Source: Nocardia nova (GTDB taxonomy: Bacteria > Actinomycetota > Actinomycetes > Mycobacteriales > Mycobacteriaceae). Taken from it: a DNA stretch of 64,000 nucleotides. Location: the NCBI RefSeq assembly GCF_002933465.1, contig NZ_PSZE01000004.1:186001-250000 (forward strand), given 5' to 3'. The notes under the pieces are model-generated. The model was not told the DNA's origin. It worked only from the letters and a program-made list of their open reading frames with translations, and made no database searches. Below, piece after piece: positions 40,288 to 49,292 of this stretch. Position numbers and translations under genes: made by a program. Positions within the stretch are counted from its first letter, which is position 1; each line of letters starts with the position of its first letter.

Positions 40288-41148
40288 ATGACGGTCATGA
40301 GGCAACCGCGTGACGGCGAGCTGGCGGGACGTGCGGTCGGCCGGATCGGCTACGGCGCGATGCAGCTGGAGTCCGGCGCGGACGGGGTAGCGGTTGTGCG
40401 GCGAGCGGTGGAACTCGGCGTGAGCCACATCGACACGGCCGGTTTCTACGGCAACGGCTCGGTGAACGCCCTGCTCAGGGAGGCGCTGCATCCGTTCCCG
40501 GACGATCTGCTGCTGGTCGACAAGGTCGGCGCCGGGCATACGGGTGATGGTCTCGTGCCGGCGCAGAAGCCCGAGCAACTACGGGCCGCGGTGGAAGCCG
40601 ATCTGCGGGCGCTGGGCGCCGAGCAGCTGGCGGTGGTGAACCTGCGCCGGGTCGACGGTCCGCCCGGAATCGTGGCGACCGGTGATCAGATCGTGGATAT
40701 CGACGACCAGCTGGCCGAGCTGATCTCGTTGCGGGACGAGGGCAAGATCGGGGCGATCGGATTGAGCAATGTCACCGTCGAACAGCTCCGTCGCGCCGCC
40801 CCCGCGGGCATCGCGTGCGTGCAGAATCTGTACAACCTGCTGGAACGCGGCGAGGAGCCGCTGCTGGCCGAATGTTGTTCGCGGGGAATCGCTTTCGTGC
40901 CGTACTTTCCGCTCGGCTCGGGATTTCCGGGTCGGCCCAAGGTGGCCGGCGACGACGTGGTGCGTGATATCGCCAGCCGCCTCGAGGTGACGCCGAGTCA
41001 GGTGGGTCTGGCGTGGTTGCTGGCCCGCGATCCGCACATCCTGCTGATTCCGGGGACTCGCAGCATCGACCATCTCGAGCAGAATGTCGCGGCGCGGGAG
41101 GTCGAGCTGGATGCCGGGATGCTCGCCGCGCTCGGACAACGGGCCTGA
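40288..41148 (+). CDS. aldo/keto reductase
   Basis: 286-residue (beta/alpha)8 NADP-dependent oxidoreductase. The catalytic tetrad is visible as HIDTAGFYGNGSVN (Asp, Tyr), LLLVDKVG (Lys), and VNLRRVDGPP where the usual His position reads Asn-Leu-Arg. IGLSNVTVEQL and the C-terminal cofactor loop IPGTRSIDHLEQNVAA are intact. Controlled, by inference, by the divergent TetR. Starts at ATG 40288, with GGGAGA upstream. Confidence 0.93.
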   Translation: MTVMRQPRDGELAGRAVGRIGYGAMQLESGADGVAVVRRAVELGVSHIDTAGFYGNGSVNALLREALHPFPDDLLLVDKVGAGHTGDGLVPAQKPEQLRAAVEADLRALGAEQLAVVNLRRVDGPPGIVATGDQIVDIDDQLAELISLRDEGKIGAIGLSNVTVEQLRRAAPAGIACVQNLYNLLERGEEPLLAECCSRGIAFVPYFPLGSGFPGRPKVAGDDVVRDIASRLEVTPSQVGLAWLLARDPHILLIPGTRSIDHLEQNVAAREVELDAGMLAALGQRA

Positions 41149-41482
41149 GGGCAGGCGGCGCAGAACATCATCCGCACCGTCTTCTCCTCGGTGTAGGCCT
41201 CGATGCCGGCCGGGCCGAGTTCGCGGCCGAATGCAATCGCTGGGCGGCTCGGCGCACCGCATCGGCCATCGCCGGAGTTTCCTGCCCGACCAGGCTGACC
41301 ACGCCGACTGCGGCCGGGGGCCGGGGGGCCGGGCAGCGAGGCGACGACGCCGTGCGTGCCGAGCACCAGCTTGCCCTCGCTCGCGAAGATGCCGCTCTCA
41401 CCGCGCAGCGACGCCATCCCGAACATCCAGGGTGGTGGCGATCAGGGGCTTCAGCTGTGCGACAGAACCCAGCGTGCGCGAT
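41149..41482 (-). pseudogene. unidentified decayed coding remnant
   Basis: No intact gene. On the minus strand, coding-like segments can be joined across at least two frameshifts: KPLIATTLDVRDGVAAR, then ESGIFASEGKLVLGTHGVVASLPG, then GVVSLVGQETPAMADAVRR with AAQRLHSAANSA, then GIEAYTEEKTVRMMFCAACP. One shift falls in a G/C run near 41313-41333. The pieces have normal amino-acid composition for this genome. Family not recognised. Confidence 0.35.
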
Positions 41483-42226
41483 TCAGCGGCGGCGGATGGT
41501 GCGCTGCACTCCGCGCATCTTCGCGCCGGCCGGCAGCGGGCCCTTCGGCAGGGCCGGTCCGCCGCGGGTAGCCAGTGCGGTGAGGCGGCCCTCGATGAGA
41601 TCCATCCGCTTGGCGTCGATATTGCGGGGAAGTTTGGTGAGGTGGCGCTGCAGGTTCTTCAGCGGAACCTGGCCCTCCTCGTTGCCGATCACGATGTCGT
41701 AGATCGGGGTGTCACCGACCAGGCGGGCGGTCTTCTTCTTCTCCTGCGCCAGCAGCGATTTCACCCGCTGCGGCGATCCCTCGGCCACCAGGATCACACC
41801 GGGCAGGCCGATCACGCGATGGACGGCGTCGAGTTGAGTGGTGGCGGCGACGGCCTGGGTGGCGCGCCACTTACCCTGCAGGTTGTCCAGCACCCACCAG
41901 GCCGCGCCAGCTTGCCCCTCGGCCTTGGCGTAGACGTTCTTCTGTACGCGGCGACCGAAGATGATGAATGCGACCAGCGCGCCCAGCAGAATGCCGACCG
42001 GCAGCAGGAACCACTGGATGTCGAACAGGAAGCCGATGAGGAACAACACCACGGTGATGCCGACCAACGCGCCGATCATCAGCGGCAGCAGCAGTTTGTC
42101 CTCTTTGCGCACCATCTGGAACGTCTGCCAGAGCTGCTGACGCCGCTCCTTCGACGCCTGCCTGCGCGCCGCCTTCGCCGCGGCCTTCGCTTCCTTCGAC
42201 GGTGTGCCGCCCTTACCTGCTGCCAT
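41483..42226 (-). CDS. DUF4191 membrane protein (Rv2219 homologue)
   Basis: 247 residues. Basic N-terminus (KEAKAAAKAARRQASKERR), two transmembrane helices (LLPLMIGALVGITVVLFLIGFLF and WFLLPVGILLGALVAFIIF at about 45-95), then a cytoplasmic domain with GAAWWVLDNLQGKWRATQAVAA and VAEGSPQRVKSLLAQEKKK. DUF4191 is an actinobacterial family of unknown function found near lipA. ATG 42226 lies seven bases after TATCCT, a leaderless signature. Confidence 0.93.
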   Translation of the reverse strand: MAAGKGGTPSKEAKAAAKAARRQASKERRQQLWQTFQMVRKEDKLLLPLMIGALVGITVVLFLIGFLFDIQWFLLPVGILLGALVAFIIFGRRVQKNVYAKAEGQAGAAWWVLDNLQGKWRATQAVAATTQLDAVHRVIGLPGVILVAEGSPQRVKSLLAQEKKKTARLVGDTPIYDIVIGNEEGQVPLKNLQRHLTKLPRNIDAKRMDLIEGRLTALATRGGPALPKGPLPAGAKMRGVQRTIRRR

Positions 42227-42291
42227 ATCTCTCAGGATAGTGGTCGAGCGGGACATACCCCGCACGGGCCGGGCGCAGGTGCGACGCTCGC

Positions 42292-44493
42292 TCAGGCGGT
42301 GGCTTCGCTGCGACTGCGCAGGTCTGCGGCGATCTGGCTCGGCATCGGTTCGTGCCGCACATAGCTACGGTCGAACTGGGCCGCGCCGCGCGAGAGTGAG
42401 CGCAGGTCGATGGCGTAGCGGCTCAATTCCAGTTCGGGGACCTCGGCGCGGATGACGGTGCGCCCGGCGGTGGCCGGTTCGGTGCCCAGCACGCGGCCGC
42501 GGCGGCCGGACAGATCGCCGAGGATGGTGCCGACGAAATCGTCGGCGACGGTCACCCGCACCTCGGCGATCGGTTCGAGCAGGTCGATCCGGGCGGCAGC
42601 GGCCGCCTCCCGCAGGGCCAGCGCTCCCGCGGTCTGGAAGGCGGCGTCGGAGGAGTCGACCGAATGCGCCTTACCGTCGAGCAGGGTCACCCGCACATCG
42701 ACGAGCGGATATCCGGCGGCGACGCCGCGCTCGGCCTGCGCGCGCACGCCCTTCTCTACCGAGCCGATGAACTGGCGTGGCACCGCACCGCCGACCACCT
42801 TGTCGACGAATTCGATCCCGGAACCCTCCGGCAGCGGTTCCACCTCGATATCGCAGATCGCGTACTGGCCGTGGCCGCCGGACTGCTTCACATGCCGCCC
42901 GTGCCCGGCGGCCTTGCCCGCGAACGTTTCTCGTAATGCCACCCGATACTCGTCGACATCGACCTGCACGCCGAACCGGGACCGCAGCCGCTCCAGCGCG
43001 ACATCGCGATGCGCCTCGCCCAGGCACCACAGCACCAGCTGATGGGTACGCGGATTCTGCTCCAGGCGCACGGTCGGATCCTCGGCGACCAGGCGGGCCA
43101 GGCCCTGCGACAGCTTGTCCTCGTCGGCCTTGCCGTGGGCGCGCACCGCCACCGGCAGCAGCGGTTCGGGCAGCGGCCAGGGCTCGATCAGCAGCGGAGA
43201 ATCCTTGGCCGACACGGTATCTCCGGTCTCGGCGTGCCCCAGTTTGGTGACGTAGGCGATATCGCCGGCGATGGCCTGGCCGATCGGGAACTGTTGTTTA
43301 CCGAACGGCGCCGTCACCGCGCCGACCCGTTCGTCGACATCGTGCCCGTTGCCGTTGTTGTGCCCGCAGATGTGGACGGTGTCGTCGGCGTGCAGGGTGC
43401 CCGAGAACACCCGCACCAGCGACACCCGGCCCACATACGGGTCGGAGGCGGTGCGAATCACCTCGGCGGCCAGCGGCGCGCCCGGATCACAGGACAATGG
43501 CTGCGGCGCCGCACCGTTGCTCGGGCAGCGCGCCGCGACCGCATGTTCGGCGGGAGTGGGGAAGCCGCGGGTGATCAGCTCGAGAATCTCGACCATGCCC
43601 AGGCCCTCGCGGGTGCCCTCGGGCGGGGGTGCCGCGATCAGGATGGGATGGAAACGGTCGTGCGCCACCGCGCGTTCCAGATCCGCGATCAAGGTGGTGA
43701 GGTCGATCCGTTCGCCCTCGAGGTAGCGGTCCATCAGGGTTTCGTCTTCGCTCTCGGCGATGATGCCCTCGATGAGCCGGTTGCGCGCGGTCTCGATCTG
43801 CGCGGTCTGTTCGGCGGTGGCATCGGTGCGGGTGTGCGCGCCGCCGGAACAGTCGAAGACCTGCTCGGCCAGCAGGTCGACGACACCGGTGACCGGGCGG
43901 TGCCCGTCGGCGCCCTTCGGGCCGTACACCGGCAGCTGCAGCGGCAGGATCGCGTCGGAATCGCCGTCGCCGAGCAGATCCGCGCAGGTCTGAGCCATCA
44001 GCTCGAAATCGGCGCGGGCCGCGTCCAAATGGGTGATCACCAGAGCCCGCGGCATTCCGACCCGCGCGCATTCCGCCCACAGCGCCAGCGTCTGCCCGTC
44101 GACACCGTCGGCGCCCGCGGCGGCCGAGACCACGAAAAGGGCCGCATCCGCAGCTCGCAGACCGGCCCGTAGTTCGCCGACGAAATCGGCATATCCTGGC
44201 GTATCGATCAGATTGACCTTGAGGCCGTTCCAGGCGACCGGCACCACCGACAACTGCACCGAGCGGTGTTGGCGCTGCTCGATATCGTCATAGTCCGACA
44301 CACAGGTGCCGTCCTCCACGCGACCGGCTCGGGTGAGCGCCCCGGCCTCCATGGCCAGTGCCTCCACCACGGTGGTCTTGCCGGAGCCGGTATGCCCGAC
44401 CAGGACTACATTGCGGATACCGTCGGGCTGCGACGCCTCGATCACTCTGCCGGCGGAACTGTTACGGGCGGCGGTGCTCGCTTTCTCGGCCAT
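42292..44493 (-). CDS. elongation factor G-like protein EF-G2
   Basis: 733-residue translational GTPase-like protein with all five EF-G domains. G1 is GHTGSGKTT (about 33-41) and G3 is IDTPGYADF. The G4 motif NKxD is replaced by THLD (VITHLDAARADF), which weakens guanine recognition. The domain IV tip region and C-terminal domain V (FVGTILGDLSGRRGRVLG) are present. Mycobacterial EF-G2 (FusA2) shows the same degeneration and does not replace EF-G. No ribosomal-protein genes are nearby, unlike canonical fusA. Confidence 0.92.
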   Translation of the reverse strand: MAEKASTAARNSSAGRVIEASQPDGIRNVVLVGHTGSGKTTVVEALAMEAGALTRAGRVEDGTCVSDYDDIEQRQHRSVQLSVVPVAWNGLKVNLIDTPGYADFVGELRAGLRAADAALFVVSAAAGADGVDGQTLALWAECARVGMPRALVITHLDAARADFELMAQTCADLLGDGDSDAILPLQLPVYGPKGADGHRPVTGVVDLLAEQVFDCSGGAHTRTDATAEQTAQIETARNRLIEGIIAESEDETLMDRYLEGERIDLTTLIADLERAVAHDRFHPILIAAPPPEGTREGLGMVEILELITRGFPTPAEHAVAARCPSNGAAPQPLSCDPGAPLAAEVIRTASDPYVGRVSLVRVFSGTLHADDTVHICGHNNGNGHDVDERVGAVTAPFGKQQFPIGQAIAGDIAYVTKLGHAETGDTVSAKDSPLLIEPWPLPEPLLPVAVRAHGKADEDKLSQGLARLVAEDPTVRLEQNPRTHQLVLWCLGEAHRDVALERLRSRFGVQVDVDEYRVALRETFAGKAAGHGRHVKQSGGHGQYAICDIEVEPLPEGSGIEFVDKVVGGAVPRQFIGSVEKGVRAQAERGVAAGYPLVDVRVTLLDGKAHSVDSSDAAFQTAGALALREAAAAARIDLLEPIAEVRVTVADDFVGTILGDLSGRRGRVLGTEPATAGRTVIRAEVPELELSRYAIDLRSLSRGAAQFDRSYVRHEPMPSQIAADLRSRSEATA

Positions 44494-44618
44494 GTCTCTT
44501 CACTTCCCGGAGTCGACACGTGCGGTTGCTTCGAGCTTCCCACCGGCACGCGGCTGTGTCACCCGTTCCGGGGATCCGCACCCCATCCGTGGTGAATCCG
44601 CACCCTGTATGCAACGAA

Positions 44619-44648
44619 CGACCGGCCGAACGGGAATTCGGCCGGTCG
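44619..44648 (-). terminator. terminator downstream of lipA
   Basis: Perfect 12-bp stem CGACCGGCCGAA (44619-44630) with TTCGGCCGGTCG (44637-44648), loop CGGGAA, beginning 21 bp after the lipA stop. Confidence 0.75.
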
Positions 44649-44669
44649 CTGCGGGGTGGCTGGGGCGGA

Positions 44670-45758
44670 TCAGCCGCCGAATCGGGCGAGCACCGAACTC
44701 GCCTCCTGGCTCGCCGAGCCCTCCTCGCCCAGATGCGCCATCTCCGGTGCGATCTCCCGCCCGTGATGCGCCATGGCCTGCGCGTACAACCGGCCGGCGC
44801 GGTAGGAGGAGCGCACCAGCGGCCCGGCCATCACGCCGGCGAAGCCGAGTTCGGTTGCGACGCGGGAATGTTCGACGAATTCCTCCGGCTTCACCCAGCG
44901 GTCCACCGGATGGTGGCGCGGCGAGGGCCGCAGGTACTGGGTGATGGTGAGGATGTCGCAGCCGGCCTCGTGCAGATCACGCATCGCCTGGGTGACCTCT
45001 TCGGGCGTCTCGCCCATACCGAGGATCAGATTCGACTTGGTGACCAGACCGGCCTCGCGGGCCGCGGTCAGCACCGCCAGCGACCGTTCGTAGCGGAACG
45101 CCGGGCGGATCCGCTTGAAGATGCGTGGCACGGTCTCGACGTTGTGCGCCAGCACCTCCGGCCGCGAGGAGAACACCTCGGCCAGCTGATCGGGATCGGC
45201 GTTGAAATCGGGGATCAGCAACTCCACGCCGGTGTGCGGGTTGAGTCGCTTGATGGCGCGCACGGTTTCGGCGTACAGCCAGGCGCCACCGTCTTCGAGG
45301 TCGTCGCGCGCGACGCCGGTGATCGTCGAATACCGCAGGCCCATGGCCTGCACGCTCTCGGCCACCCGGCGCGGTTCGTCGCGGTCGAGCGCGGCGGGCT
45401 TACCGGTATCGATCTGGCAGAAATCGCAGCGCCGGGTGCACTGCTCGCCGCCGATGAGGAACGTGGCCTCGCGATCCTCCCAGCATTCGAAGATGTTGGG
45501 ACAGCCCGCTTCCTCGCAGACCGTGTGCAGCCCTTCTCGTTTGACCAGGCCCTTGAGTTCGGAGTACTCGGGGCCCATGGTGGCGCGGGTGCGGATCCAC
45601 TTCGGCTTGCGTTCGATCGGGGTCTGCGCGTTGCGGGCCTCGATGCGGAGCAATTTGCGACCGCCTGATTCCCGTACCAGGGAATCGGGGGACGAAGTGG
45701 CCGGCGCGGCCCCGTGTGCCGCGCCGCTGTTCGATGCCGGGGTGTCGACGGAGGTCAC
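44670..45758 (-). CDS. lipA: lipoyl synthase
   Basis: 362-residue radical-SAM enzyme that inserts sulfur into octanoylated lipoyl domains. The auxiliary cluster cysteines are in [16 protein letters not shown], the radical-SAM motif is CTRRCDFC, and the C-terminal RSSYRAG supplies the serine ligand of the auxiliary cluster. The first 40 residues are a disordered extension. GTG 45758 overlaps the GNAT stop as GTGA, which supports this start. lipB, its neighbour in mycobacteria (Rv2217), is not in the window. A likely substrate, dlaT, is at 49293-51128. Confidence 0.97.
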   Translation of the reverse strand: MTSVDTPASNSGAAHGAAPATSSPDSLVRESGGRKLLRIEARNAQTPIERKPKWIRTRATMGPEYSELKGLVKREGLHTVCEEAGCPNIFECWEDREATFLIGGEQCTRRCDFCQIDTGKPAALDRDEPRRVAESVQAMGLRYSTITGVARDDLEDGGAWLYAETVRAIKRLNPHTGVELLIPDFNADPDQLAEVFSSRPEVLAHNVETVPRIFKRIRPAFRYERSLAVLTAAREAGLVTKSNLILGMGETPEEVTQAMRDLHEAGCDILTITQYLRPSPRHHPVDRWVKPEEFVEHSRVATELGFAGVMAGPLVRSSYRAGRLYAQAMAHHGREIAPEMAHLGEEGSASQEASSVLARFGG

Positions 45759-46306
45759 TCGAACGACTCTACGCCCGCCGAAATCGGGCGCGCCAGCGTG
45801 CGCTGCATCAAGGTCAGATCCATCCAGCCGCCGAACTTGTGCCCGACCTCGGGCAGCTGGCCGACGATTCGGAAGCCGAACTTCTCGTGCAGCAGAATCG
45901 AGGTCTTGTTGGAGGTTTCGATCGCCGCGATCACGGTATGCACTCGCCCGGACTCCTCGGCCCGTCCCAGCAAGGCCGTCAGCAGTGCGGTCGCCGCGCC
46001 TCGGCGCTGGAACCGCTCCGAGACGTACACCGAATTCTCCACGCAGTACCGATAACCGGACTTGGGCCGCCACTGCGCGTAGCTGGCATAGCCGGCCACC
46101 TGACCGTCGATGATGGCGACGAGCACCGGGTATCCGGCGGCCACCCGGTCGCGCCACCACCGCAGGCGATCGTCGAGGTCGACCGGCTGGGTGTCCCAGA
46201 TGGCGGTCGTCTCGGCCACGGCGCCGTTGTGGATGGCGAGGATCGTGGGGATGTCGCGTTCCTCGGCATCGCGAATGCGCGGTCCACCCGACTGGATATC
46301 GGTCAC
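45755..46306 (-). CDS. GNAT N-acetyltransferase (phosphinothricin acetyltransferase-like)
   Basis: 183 residues. Acetyl-CoA motif A is visible as [19 protein letters not shown], preceded by the N-terminal [26 protein letters not shown] and followed by [21 protein letters not shown] and [14 protein letters not shown]; this block order is that of the PAT/bar-like group. The native substrate is probably a free amino acid such as methionine sulphone analogues; inference. GTG 46306 lies six bases after TAGTTT. Translationally coupled to lipA. Confidence 0.9.
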   Translation of the reverse strand: MTDIQSGGPRIRDAEERDIPTILAIHNGAVAETTAIWDTQPVDLDDRLRWWRDRVAAGYPVLVAIIDGQVAGYASYAQWRPKSGYRYCVENSVYVSERFQRRGAATALLTALLGRAEESGRVHTVIAAIETSNKTSILLHEKFGFRIVGQLPEVGHKFGGWMDLTLMQRTLARPISAGVESFE

Positions 46307-46318
46307 CGCCTCAAACTA
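46307..46318 (-). promoter_or_regulatory. leaderless promoter -10 of the GNAT-lipA operon
   Basis: TAGTTT (complement of 46313-46318), six bases, then GTG 46306. Confidence 0.5.
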
Positions 46319-46376
46319 TCGGCAACCAGCGGTGGCGGCGAGCCGACTCGGTCACAGGCGTGGGGGCGACGGGCGT

Positions 46377-47906
46377 CTATCTCCGCGACTTCCGGCGCAG
46401 GGGCAGCAGACAGGTCAGCCCCGCGACCACGAGCGGTAGGACGCTGATGGTCAACATGGTCAGCCGCAATCCGCCGGCGACGTCGAGTCCCAACTCCAGT
46501 CCGCTGGTCTGCCGCAGCAGATTCGGGTCGTAGGTACTGCCCGGACTGAGCGCCATGCCGCTGCGCACCGCGTCGACGGCCTGTTCGGCCCGCGTCACCG
46601 CCATGCCGCGTGCCTCGGCGTCGGCCGACCATGCCTGCCGGAAGAAGAACTGGAACAGCAGCAGATAGACGGTGGGCCCGAACGCGCAGCCGATCATGCC
46701 GAACGCCAGCTGTGTGGAGGCGACGGTGCCGGAGTGCCCGGGCGGCGCTTCGGCGAGGACCGCCTCCGACACCGAAACCGACGTGACCAGAGATCCCAGG
46801 TTGCCCAGCCAGACGACCGCCACGAGCAGCCACAGCGCCATCGTGGGGCTCGCGGTGGCTGCCAGCACGAATCCGCTCGCCGCCAGCAGCAGCAGGCCGG
46901 TGATCATCACCGGCCACGGAGTGGTCTTTCCGACCACGCGGCCCGCGAAGACGACGGCGCCGGCGATCAGCAGGGTGCCGGGTAGATACAGCAGGCCGAT
47001 GGCTTCGGGGGACAGCGCCAGCACCACACTGCCGAATTGCCCGAGGACGAAACCCAGCCCGGCGGCGAGCAGATTCAGTGTGAGGGCCGCCGTCAACGCC
47101 ACACAGAATCCGGAGCTGCGGAACAAGGCCAGGTCCAGCGCGGGCTCGCGGGCACGGCGTTCGTGGCGGACGAAGAGCAGGGCGGCGGTCGCGCTGATCG
47201 CCAGAGTCAGCCAGGTCTGCGGGCGGGTGATCCCGTTCTGCGCTGCCGCCAGGCCGATGACGAGGGTCGTCAGCGTCATCCCGAACAGGCTGATTCCGGC
47301 GACGTCGAGCCGTCGGCGCTGGGTGCGAGAAGCCTCCGGCACATAGCGCGCGGTCAGCCCGAGCGAGACCGCGGCCAGCAACGGAGTGAGCAGGAACAGG
47401 AACCGCCAGCCGGCGGTGGTGATCACCCAGCCCGTGAGCGCGGGGGTGACGCCACACAGGACCATTTCGACGGCCATGAGCACGCCGATGGCCGCCGCCC
47501 GCTTGCTCTCCGACACCGACGTTTTCAGCAGGGCCAGGGGCCCGCCCAGCAGCGCGGACATGCCGAGTCCGGCCAGAGCCCGCATCGCCAGCAGGAAGCC
47601 GAAACTGGGCGAGAAGAAGGACAACAGGTCGGCGACCGTGACGACGATCAGCCCCAGCGTGAGCAGCCGCTCGAGTCCGAATGCGTCGCCGAGGTTGCCC
47701 GCGGCGAGGACCGCGGCGGCCATCACCAGCGTCGCGGTCCCACCCAAGAGCCCGATGAGATGCGGCGGAACGTGGAGAGCGCGGCTCACCTGCGGCAGGT
47801 TCAGGCTGAGCACCAGCGGGTCCACCACCGTGATGGTGAAGGCGACAGCCAGTCCGACGACGATCGGCAGGATCTTCGTATCCGTCGCTGACCGTGGCGG
47901 TGGCAT
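46377..47906 (-). CDS. MFS transporter, DHA2/QacA-like (14 TM)
   Basis: 509-residue drug:proton antiporter-type permease. Around 14 hydrophobic helices can be counted. Motif A is degenerate (GNLGDAFGLERLL). Antiporter motif C region is present as VEMVLCGVTPALTGWVI. The segment after TM13 contains a long extracellular stretch (about residues 420-470, AWSADAEARGMAVTRAEQAVDAV). The start ATG 47906 has TAGGAGGTGA upstream, which is also the end of the preceding small gene. Substrate unknown; no regulator adjacent. Confidence 0.9.
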   Translation of the reverse strand: MPPPRSATDTKILPIVVGLAVAFTITVVDPLVLSLNLPQVSRALHVPPHLIGLLGGTATLVMAAAVLAAGNLGDAFGLERLLTLGLIVVTVADLLSFFSPSFGFLLAMRALAGLGMSALLGGPLALLKTSVSESKRAAAIGVLMAVEMVLCGVTPALTGWVITTAGWRFLFLLTPLLAAVSLGLTARYVPEASRTQRRRLDVAGISLFGMTLTTLVIGLAAAQNGITRPQTWLTLAISATAALLFVRHERRAREPALDLALFRSSGFCVALTAALTLNLLAAGLGFVLGQFGSVVLALSPEAIGLLYLPGTLLIAGAVVFAGRVVGKTTPWPVMITGLLLLAASGFVLAATASPTMALWLLVAVVWLGNLGSLVTSVSVSEAVLAEAPPGHSGTVASTQLAFGMIGCAFGPTVYLLLFQFFFRQAWSADAEARGMAVTRAEQAVDAVRSGMALSPGSTYDPNLLRQTSGLELGLDVAGGLRLTMLTISVLPLVVAGLTCLLPLRRKSRR

Positions 47907-47910
47907 CGCC

Positions 47911-48213
47911 TCACCTCCTATGCGGTACGAGGGCGAATGTCACGACCAGAACAGCGCGGTAGGCCGGCCGGCTCGGATCCAACGGAGACACGGACGACAT
48001 GCTGTGCAAAGTGCGGCGGCCGTTCTGCCGACCGACCAGCAGCGACGCGACCAGCGTGACACCGTCGCGTTCGTCCACGCCGAGACACGACGTGGTGACG
48101 GCGGCGGGCACGAGGTGAACACCATCGTGCAGCAGCGCCTGCCGGGCCGCCGCCGGGACGACAGGCGAGCGCGTCTGCGGCCCGGGGGAAGTCTGAGAAG
48201 CCGTCTGTGCCAC
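47911..48213 (-). CDS. conserved-looking 100-residue protein upstream of the MFS gene
   Basis: GTG 48213 with GAGAAGG eight bases upstream; its TGA lies within the MFS ribosome site, so the two are coupled. Starts VAQTASQTSPGPQTRS, then ARQALLHDGVHLVPAAVTTSC and VTLVASLLVGRQNGRRTLHS, ending YRAVLVVTFALVPHRR. No signal peptide, one cysteine. Family not recognised. Possibly an accessory or regulatory partner of the transporter. An upstream GTG at 48222 is a poorer start. Confidence 0.65.
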   Translation of the reverse strand: MAQTASQTSPGPQTRSPVVPAAARQALLHDGVHLVPAAVTTSCLGVDERDGVTLVASLLVGRQNGRRTLHSMSSVSPLDPSRPAYRAVLVVTFALVPHRR

Positions 48214-48360
48214 ACCGGTCACCTTCTCTGCGCGATGACCCGCTGTCCGCCGGCTTGCGTTGTGCGACTTCGCGCGAGATGCCGGACAGCGACCGAGCCG
48301 ATTACGCCATTCGAGCGTACGGCGGCGTGGCCGGGGAACGCCACCGCGGGCGGCGGTCGA

Positions 48361-49260
48361 TCAGCGGTTGTCGCCGATCACCGAGGCCAGCGCCTGCCCG
48401 ATGGTTTCGTGGCGGAAGGTGTAGCCCGCCTCCTCGAGCACGGTGGGAATCGCGCGGGGGCCGCGCAGGATCGCCTCCTGGGCCAGTTCGCCGATCGCGG
48501 CCTGCAAGGCCACGGCGGGCACGATGAACGGCGCCGGCCGGCGCAGCGCCCGCGCCAGTGCGCGGGTGAATTCGGCGTTGGTCACCGGTGCGGGGCCGAC
48601 CATGTTGACCGGTCCGCGCACCGACGGATTCGTCAGCACGAACGAGATGCCGGCGACCTCGTCGTCGAGTGAGATCCACGGCTGATACTGGCGCCCGCTG
48701 CCGAGGCGCCCGCCCAGTCCGATCGAATACAGCGGTCGCAGCAGGGCGAGCATGCCGCCGTTACGCGACAGCACCACCGCACTGCGCACCTGCACCACCC
48801 GCACCCCGGCGTCGACGGCGGGCTGGGTGGCGGCTTCCCAGTCCCGGCACAGCCTCGCCAGGAAACCCGTTCCGGCGGAATCGGATTCGGTGATCACCCG
48901 GTCGCCGGTGTCGCCGCCGTAGAAATGCACGCCGCTGGCGCTCACCAGCGTCGGCACTCCGGCGGCGGCGACCGCGGTGGCCAGCACATCGGTCGGGCCG
49001 ATGCGGCTGTCGCGCAACTGCTGCTTGTAACTGCCGTTCCAGCGTCGCGCGCCGAGTCCGGCGCCGCAGAGGTTGACCACGGCATCCGCCGCTCGCAGGG
49101 CCGGTGCGGGCACCTGTGCCCGCACCGGATCCCAGCTGAACTCGTCCTCGGCCGCGGCGGGACGGCGCACCAGGCGAGCCACCTCGTGCCCGTCTCGACG
49201 CAGCGCGGCGACCAGCGCCGTCCCGACGAGTCCGGACGAACCGGCGATCACAACCTTCAT
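48361..49260 (-). CDS. TIGR01777 family NAD-binding oxidoreductase (Rv2216 homologue)
   Basis: 299 residues. Extended-SDR Rossmann motif VIAGSSGLVGTALVAALRR at the start, AVVNLCGAGLGARRW, VSASGVHFYGG, and the C-terminal DUF1731-like GPAPVTNAEFTRALARALRRP and EEAGYTFRHETI. Named nucleoside-diphosphate sugar epimerase-like, but without proven substrate. ATG 49260 is 32 bp after dlaT, the same dlaT-Rv2216 order as in M. tuberculosis. Confidence 0.93.
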   Translation of the reverse strand: MKVVIAGSSGLVGTALVAALRRDGHEVARLVRRPAAAEDEFSWDPVRAQVPAPALRAADAVVNLCGAGLGARRWNGSYKQQLRDSRIGPTDVLATAVAAAGVPTLVSASGVHFYGGDTGDRVITESDSAGTGFLARLCRDWEAATQPAVDAGVRVVQVRSAVVLSRNGGMLALLRPLYSIGLGGRLGSGRQYQPWISLDDEVAGISFVLTNPSVRGPVNMVGPAPVTNAEFTRALARALRRPAPFIVPAVALQAAIGELAQEAILRGPRAIPTVLEEAGYTFRHETIGQALASVIGDNR

Positions 49261-49292
49261 GTCGTCACCGAATCGTCGTGTCGCGCAGCGAT

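Noticed and set aside
46377..48213. Antibiotic-resistance island around the MFS exporter
   Set aside because: No resistance signature, mobile element or composition shift seen.
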